Origin: a bacterium
GTDB lineage: Bacteria; Planctomycetota; J058; JAJDCP01
Direction: 5' to 3'
NCBI GenBank assembly: GCA_030428695.1
Contig: JAUIEM010000058.1
Location: 1 to 31,011, forward strand
DNA: 31,011 nucleotides
Shown here: positions 26,805 to 31,011 of the stretch, piece after piece
How the letters are laid out: every line of letters starts with the position of its first letter
Numbering within the stretch: position 1 is the first letter of the stretch
Translations under genes and position numbers: made by a program
The notes under the pieces: model-generated
Database searches by the model: none
What the model was told of the DNA's origin: nothing
Seen by the model: only the letters and a program-made list of their open reading frames with translations

Positions 26805-27092
26805 ATGGAGGAAGCGCGGGACGGCTGGCGGGGCGGGTGGTTCCAGGCAGCGGTGCTGCTGGCCTGCGGGTTCGGTGTTGCGCTGACGGCGGTGCCCGGC
26901 TACGGGTCGCTGAGCGCGTTGTTCGTCGGGGCACGAAGCGAGCCCTGGTCGTGGCTGGCCATCGTCTTCGCTTCATCGGTGCCCGTCAGTCACGGCCTCC
27001 TGGCCCGAAATTTTTCGGCGGGGACACCCAGTTCCTGGACTCCTAGCCAGATCGTACTTCGAGCGAGTTGCGCTGCTCATGAACAGCTGTGA
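26805..27092 (+). pseudogene. Short hydrophobic ORF, possibly a truncated membrane protein
   Basis: From the ATG at 26805 a frame encodes about 95 residues with two likely transmembrane segments (WFQAAVLLACGFGVALTAV and WSWLAIVFASSVPVSHGLL). The first 67 codons have the GC-rich composition of the main genome. After LLARN (27004) the frame enters a CCGAAA-TT-TTTCGG palindrome and lower-GC sequence, and ends in a tail without character at 27092. It is either a real small membrane protein or, more likely, a gene cut by the insertion whose edge is near 27005. No family recognised. Confidence 0.3.
27005..27018. repeat. Inverted repeat CCGAAA-TT-TTTCGG at the composition boundary
   Basis: A 6-base perfect inverted repeat with a two-base centre lies at the point where GC content drops. 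It is followed by GCGGGGACACCCAGTTCCTG, which resembles sequence I associate with transposase ends, but this could not be checked. Confidence 0.4.
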
Positions 27093-27543
27093 TCCCGCCG
27101 TGCCCCCCAACGAAATCGCCTCGGCGGAAGCCCACAGGCGTCGTTGCCGCTCGCCCCGGGACCTCCTTCAACAGGAGCCACTTCTTCTTGACTCTCTCTC
27201 GACGTCGATTGCCTTTCTCATCACGCCAGTTCAGCATGCCCCCGACAATTTGATCGTGTTGTTAGTTTCTAGCCCCTAAAGCCCTTCGCTCTTGCTAGCC
27301 GCTTGCTCTACTCATTACGCTGCAGGACGTTGCGGCGTTATCCAGCCCCGGAGCATCCGCACCCGGCTGGCCAGTCCCTCGCGACCAGGCAGGCGCCGTC
27401 CCCCTCGGCGTCGAGGAGGGCCTCCTCGATGCGCAGTCGATCCGGCGTCGCCCCCGGTCCAGCGCCAGACGGGTCAGGTGCGCGACCAGCGACTGATTGA
27501 CGTGGTGGTGCTAGTCCATGTCCTCAAGTCCAGATGAAAACAC
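27093..27543. other. Gene-poor junction with possible gene remnants
   Basis: This 450-base gap contains no convincing gene. Minus strand 27237-27043 encodes a basic stretch (MLNWRDEKGNRRRERVKKKW) reminiscent of the N-terminal DNA-binding part of tyrosine integrases, but it lacks any catalytic domain. Minus strand about 27510-27360 reads as a coherent GC-rich fragment (NQSLVAHLTRLALDRG, then, after a frame change, ATPDRLRIEEALLDAEGDG) of an unidentified decayed gene. The gap therefore looks like the scar between the main genome and the lower-GC island. No tRNA or attachment-site repeat was found in it. Confidence 0.35.
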
Positions 27544-27572
27544 TTGACGGAAGCTCAACAAGCAGCTATACT
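27544..27572 (+). promoter_or_regulatory. Sigma-70-type promoter
   Basis: TTGACG (27544-27549) and TATACT (27567-27572) are separated by exactly 17 bases; each matches five of six consensus positions. The predicted start near 27579 leaves a 29-base leader containing TGGAG (27596-27600) seven bases before the GTG at 27608. Confidence 0.75.
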
Positions 27573-27607
27573 CCTGGCGCTTTGTACAGAGATACTGGAG
27601 CGACACA

Positions 27608-28872
27608 GTGGCCACCCCAACTGAGTCAGAGATTCAGACCGCAATAAAGAACGCGATCCATGTGGTTGAGACGCTGCGCGAGAGCGTTCAGACTGGAGGT
27701 GCGAGCAGCCTGATCACACTGCTAGCGACCTTCGAGCAGTCGCTGAAGGGTGACGCATCGGGCGCCGCCCTCGCCGGAATGGGCGTTGTAAGCGAGGCCC
27801 TTGCAGCCGGCATCAGTCCGACGAACTTGCGTCCAATCATCGATCCCCTTTGGTGTGACTATGCGCGCTTGCTTGGCTACGAAGAGAGAGAAGCCGAGGC
27901 CATTGTTGACCGACTCTACGAGGAGTTTGATTCGAACAGCAAGAGCGTGAAGACCCGTGCAATCACCTATGGGACCCCGACTTTTTCTGGGGCCACCGGA
28001 GATGGCACCATTCACCGCATTACAGTGGATGGGTACAACCGTAACATCGAATCCCTCGCCTCCCTTCCAGCAGGAGGTGACAGCAAGAGCGCTGTGTGTG
28101 TCCGAGACCAGGCCTACGTCAGCCGACATCAGGAGTCCTCTTCCGCAGCGACCCCTCTTCGATCACCGGGCTCGAGCGTCTTGGCGCTGGATTGAGTCTT
28201 GAAATCGCAGCCGTCTCGCCAGCCGACTCGTTGCTCTCAAACTCATCGCTAATGGAGGGGACCTCGGGCAGCGACGTGACTGACTGGACGTTCTCCAACG
28301 GATCCGAAAGCGATACTGCACAGGACAGTGAAAACTACTACCGGGCGATTCCAGGCCATCCTGTGGGCAGTTTGCAACTCGACACCAGCGTTACCATTGA
28401 ACAGAAGCTAACAGTCGCAGGTGGGAAGCTTGGTACAATGGCACCAGGCATACCATACTATCTTCATGTCGCTTACAACCGCGAGATCGGGGAAGTCGAG
28501 GGTGACCTCACGATTCACCTCGGAAGTAAATCGGCAACGGTCAATCTCTCGTCGGAGAGCGGATGGGGGGTCTTGAGGATCGCGGGGCTGTCGAGCTGGC
28601 ACCGACAATTCATGGAGGACGAACTAAGGGTCCAAATCGAGTGGGAGGTTTCCGGCGAAGGGACCTTACTGATCAGCGACGTGATTCTTGCCCCCTTCGT
28701 AAACTTTGACGGAACATGGTATCTTCCGGTTGGTGGAGCGACCCCTTTCATGGCGGGGGACCGGGCGACATGGACCGACAGCGAGACCGGCGCCGTGTTA
28801 CAGAACTGGCTTGCCGACACCTACGGAAGATTCTTGCCTCACGCGGCCTCTCCCACTTGGGGCGACCCTTAG
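27608..28872 (+). pseudogene. Frameshifted phage-like / uncharacterised protein
   Basis: A GTG start at 27608, behind a good promoter and TGGAG, opens an N-terminal helical region (ESVQTGGASSLITLLATFEQ; LLGYEEREAEAIVDRLYEEF) and continues to SRHQE at 28135. There the coherent protein jumps one frame to VLFRSDPSSITGLERL and runs as a beta-rich domain (NYYRAIPGHPVGS, YYLHVAYNREIGE, DVILAPFVNFDGTWYLPVGG, GRFLPHA) to TWGDP, stop at 28872. Restoring one G (GAG-GTC) at about 28135 would give a continuous protein of about 421 residues. The pattern resembles uncharacterised proteins I recall from planctomycete genomes, probably phage-related; that memory is unverified. One lost base could be mutation or sequencing error. 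Base composition is lower in GC than the main genome. Confidence 0.65.
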
Positions 28873-29078
28873 CCTCGCCTGAATGCTTCTCAGAGTCGCA
28901 CGTAGAGCAAGCTCCACTCCTTTGTCCCATACTCGCCGCTGGATCGTACGTACTCACATAGCCGCACACATCCTATCTTGTGCCACTGAGGTGGAACGGC
29001 GCAAGGGAATCAGATGGCTGTGGGCGCAGACTTGACCGCAAGCGACGGAAGCCGTGATATCGCCAGGAGTCACCAAGG

Positions 29079-30254
29079 ATGGGGCAAGGTAACACCCGAA
29101 GCATACACCGAGCAGGTATACCAATACCAACGTCTATTCCGAAGTTGGAGCGCCATGTCCTGCGCTTAGCGAAGGTTCAGCGTCGACTGAGTGCCGAGTA
29201 CCTCGGTAGACTAGATGATAGGGATATCGTCGGTTTCGGGGTCGGAAGCAAGATGGTTGATGGCGTGCTTACCGAGGACGAGGCCATCGTCTTTATGGTC
29301 AGAACCAAATTTGGAAGAACATCGAAGCGCCGATTGCCGCGGAGGATTTTCATTCCCGATGTGGGCGAGAGCATACAGACGGACGTTTGGCAGGTCGGGG
29401 AAGACATTCCCACAAGCGGAGGAGCCGATAACCAGCTGACACATCGCCCTGTGCCCGGCGGCGTCTCCATTTCGAGGGTCGGTCGTACCTCGCGAACGCA
29501 TGGCGTGCGGGTGGTGTCAACAAACAGAGACGACTTCATGCTGACTGCCTCCCACGACGACATGACAATAGGCGAAAAAATACTCCAAAAAGGGGCGGGG
29601 GACGGTGGCCTTCACCCACGCGAGTTGGCTGGACACGTGGCTGACACGGAGTGGAACAACGTTGCAGTAACTGGTTGGTCGACCATACGCCTACTCGGAA
29701 ACATCCTAACAAATCAGTTCTTCGTTGATGGGGCAATCATCGCTCCCATAAAGCCTGGCGCACCGGAGACTGCGTTCGGAGGTGCAACCCCAGCCGAGCT
29801 TGAGGACTATATTCTGCACTTCGGAGTACCCGCTGGACCTCTGTCACCATATGTTCCGCGACTTCTAGCGGTGAAGAAGGACGGTCGAACGACAGGTGCG
29901 ACCTTTGGGTATGTCTTGAGTCCCTTTTATACGACGCTTTACGTAGACCAGCGCGACAAGAACAACATGAAGAAGACAATTGCGCACAACGTAATTGTCG
30001 CCGACATCCGCATTGAGGAAGGGGATTCCGGTTCGGTTCTTCTTTCAAGAGCTTCGTATATTCACACTGGGGTGCCAACGGGCGGGGGCAACTATATCGG
30101 CGGAAAGCTCGTACCCATAACCGCCGGGAATCGCGGGGTTGGATTACTGTTCAACACGAGGATCATTACTCCGCCAAGCGGGCAGACGTTCTCGGTGTCT
30201 CTTGCATGTCACCTGCATGCAGTATTGGCTAGATTTAAAGTCTCACTCCCCTAG
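29079..30254 (+). CDS. Trypsin-fold putative serine protease (Nal1-like)
   Basis: The 391-residue protein has DIVGFGVGSKMVDGVLTEDEAIVF near the N-terminus, a barrel-like VRVVSTNRDDFMLTASHDD in the middle with a possible catalytic His, ADTEWNNVAVTGW with a possible Asp further on, and EEGDSGSVLL near residue 317, whose GDSGS is the nucleophile motif of chymotrypsin-fold proteases. This order fits uncharacterised bacterial trypsin-like proteins related to plant Nal1. No signal peptide is seen, so it may act in the cytoplasm or be exported otherwise. AGGAG (29065-29069) is nine bases before the ATG. The next gene starts 13 bases after the stop, so they are probably co-transcribed. It belongs to the lower-GC island. 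The fold is fairly likely, the catalytic triad plausible, and the target unknown. Confidence 0.65.
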   Translation: MGQGNTRSIHRAGIPIPTSIPKLERHVLRLAKVQRRLSAEYLGRLDDRDIVGFGVGSKMVDGVLTEDEAIVFMVRTKFGRTSKRRLPRRIFIPDVGESIQTDVWQVGEDIPTSGGADNQLTHRPVPGGVSISRVGRTSRTHGVRVVSTNRDDFMLTASHDDMTIGEKILQKGAGDGGLHPRELAGHVADTEWNNVAVTGWSTIRLLGNILTNQFFVDGAIIAPIKPGAPETAFGGATPAELEDYILHFGVPAGPLSPYVPRLLAVKKDGRTTGATFGYVLSPFYTTLYVDQRDKNNMKKTIAHNVIVADIRIEEGDSGSVLLSRASYIHTGVPTGGGNYIGGKLVPITAGNRGVGLLFNTRIITPPSGQTFSVSLACHLHAVLARFKVSLP

Positions 30255-30267
30255 CAAGGAGAGAACC

Positions 30268-31011
30268 ATCAACACATCCAGATTGTCTCGTAATGCACTA
30301 TCTGTCGCTTTGGCTATCTGTCTAACCCAAATCGTATGGGCACAAGGTCTGTGTGCAGAGGACGGAAAGCTGGCTAGGAATGAGGCGCGAAATGCAAGTT
30401 CCGAGATAGAGGATCTGGACTACTGGGGACAGGTTCGTGAAGCTTGGAGGCTCTTTGACTTATCGGCGTCGAATCCCGATTCTGTGCAATTCGTCGTCGA
30501 TACGATGGCTGACCTTCTGGTGAATGGCGAGACTTCGGTTGGAGGCCTGCTAGCAACAATGCTGGCGAAGACGCTGGTCATTAGTGAACGAATCCACGAG
30601 CGATTCAGCCCGGACGTGAGACATGCGGTTGTCCGAGCTTTGGTCATGGCCACGACGAACTGGAATCTCGATGCGCAGCAAGAAGCGCGAGCGGCCTTCA
30701 GCCTCCTCCGATCTCCAGGTCTTGGAAGGCTTGACAGAACGCGATGTGCAAACGACTTATGCAGGGCGGCGGAACTCTCGATCGAGGGGATCGATCCGTT
30801 TGCGGAGAAGATCGACGAAGAGGCACACGCGGCATTGTGGAGCAGACACATTCATTCTCGCCTTTTCGCATTGGCGGCCATGCCTGAGTCAGGGATCGGC
30901 TTGGATCGCGTCGCCACTGCAGTTGCTAGTCCGGAGGTTCTGCGTGACGATCCGGAGATCATTTCCGCGGCATTGGAGGCTGTTGGCAGGCTTCGCCCAC
31001 TAGAAGCACTA
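30268..31011 (+). CDS. Secreted helical protein of unknown function (3' partial), apparent ATC start
   Basis: A continuous frame runs from 30268 to the end of the window. It opens with a signal peptide (NTSRLSRNALSVALAICL, ending IVWAQG), followed by a mostly helical chain (FVVDTMADLLVNGETSVGGL; LLATMLAKTLVISERIHERF; AAFSLLRSPGLGRL) that may form HEAT-like repeats. AAGGAG (30256-30261) is six bases before ATC at 30268, and the first ATG in frame is far inside, so translation probably starts at ATC or at TTG 30283, which would leave a poor 21-base spacing. The gene follows the protease by 13 bases. No family recognised; the C-terminus is outside the window. Confidence 0.6.
   Translation, partial: MNTSRLSRNALSVALAICLTQIVWAQGLCAEDGKLARNEARNASSEIEDLDYWGQVREAWRLFDLSASNPDSVQFVVDTMADLLVNGETSVGGLLATMLAKTLVISERIHERFSPDVRHAVVRALVMATTNWNLDAQQEARAAFSLLRSPGLGRLDRTRCANDLCRAAELSIEGIDPFAEKIDEEAHAALWSRHIHSRLFALAAMPESGIGLDRVATAVASPEVLRDDPEIISAALEAVGRLRPLEAL

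Noticed and set aside
27093..27543. tRNA gene or attachment site at the island edge
   Set aside because: No cloverleaf with a T-loop GTTCRA and matching acceptor stem was found, and no direct repeat pair could be identified within the window.
28126..28140. Programmed -1 ribosomal frameshift in the phage-like gene
   Set aside because: The direction would fit, but no XXXYYYZ slippery heptamer or downstream stem-loop is visible; a lost G explains the join more simply.
29032..29060. TTGACC-N17-TGATAT as a promoter for the protease gene
   Set aside because: The -10 matches poorly, and the implied start near 29067 would fall inside the AGGAG ribosome site.

Overview
The window is about 31 kb of very GC-rich bacterial DNA (roughly 70% G+C by eye up to about 27.0 kb, visibly lower after that). 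Densely packed translationally coupled genes, three large Hanks-type Ser/Thr kinases in a row, a secreted protein ending in a dockerin-like calcium loop and a secreted HEAT/amidotransferase-like protein together suggest a Planctomycetota-type or similar environmental bacterium (Myxococcota or Acidobacteriota are alternatives). No rRNA, tRNA or CRISPR array was seen.

Layout. (1) 1-4157, plus: the end of an operon with an acyl-adenylating enzyme, a heme-oxygenase-fold putative diiron enzyme and an MMPL/RND exporter, probably making and exporting a lipid-like product; a convergent FAD-dependent amine-oxidoreductase-like gene (4069-5487, minus) follows. (2) 5489-14596, plus: a nine-gene operon in which nearly every gene overlaps or touches the next: DUF4266 lipoprotein, DUF3570 outer-membrane barrel, TlpA-like redoxin, ApbE flavin transferase, NtrC-type activator, secreted helical protein, porin, GT-C-like membrane protein and sensor kinase. 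In front of it is a well-formed sigma-54 promoter (GG-N10-GC) with a TTGTAAG-T-CTTACAA palindrome at about -86, so the operon probably autoregulates through its own activator. The DUF3570 barrel carries DGQSGAS, which fits the consensus of ApbE flavinylation sites. (3) 14692-15330, minus: a decayed dockerin-type secreted protein. (4) 15397-24189, minus: a G3E (CobW-like) metallochaperone GTPase and three kinases; the second has an N-terminal domain matching the winged-helix lobe of the RNA 2'-phosphotransferase KptA/Tpt1, and the third is a kinase-AAA-TPR protein. (5) 24287-26699, plus: a Methyltransf_32-type methyltransferase and a secreted HEAT-repeat protein. (6) From about 27.0 kb: a composition break, a remnant-rich gap, then a lower-GC island with a frameshifted phage-like protein, a trypsin-fold putative protease with GDSGS, and a secreted protein with an apparent ATC start that runs off the window.

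The strongest candidate for an undescribed system is region 2: a sigma-54-controlled, two-component-regulated envelope module coupling covalent flavin attachment (ApbE), a thiol redoxin with an unusual Cys-rich tail, a tiny lipoprotein ending in GGGCGC and two beta-barrels. The second most unusual item is the KptA-lobe/kinase fusion. All family assignments are from motif recognition, without database searches.
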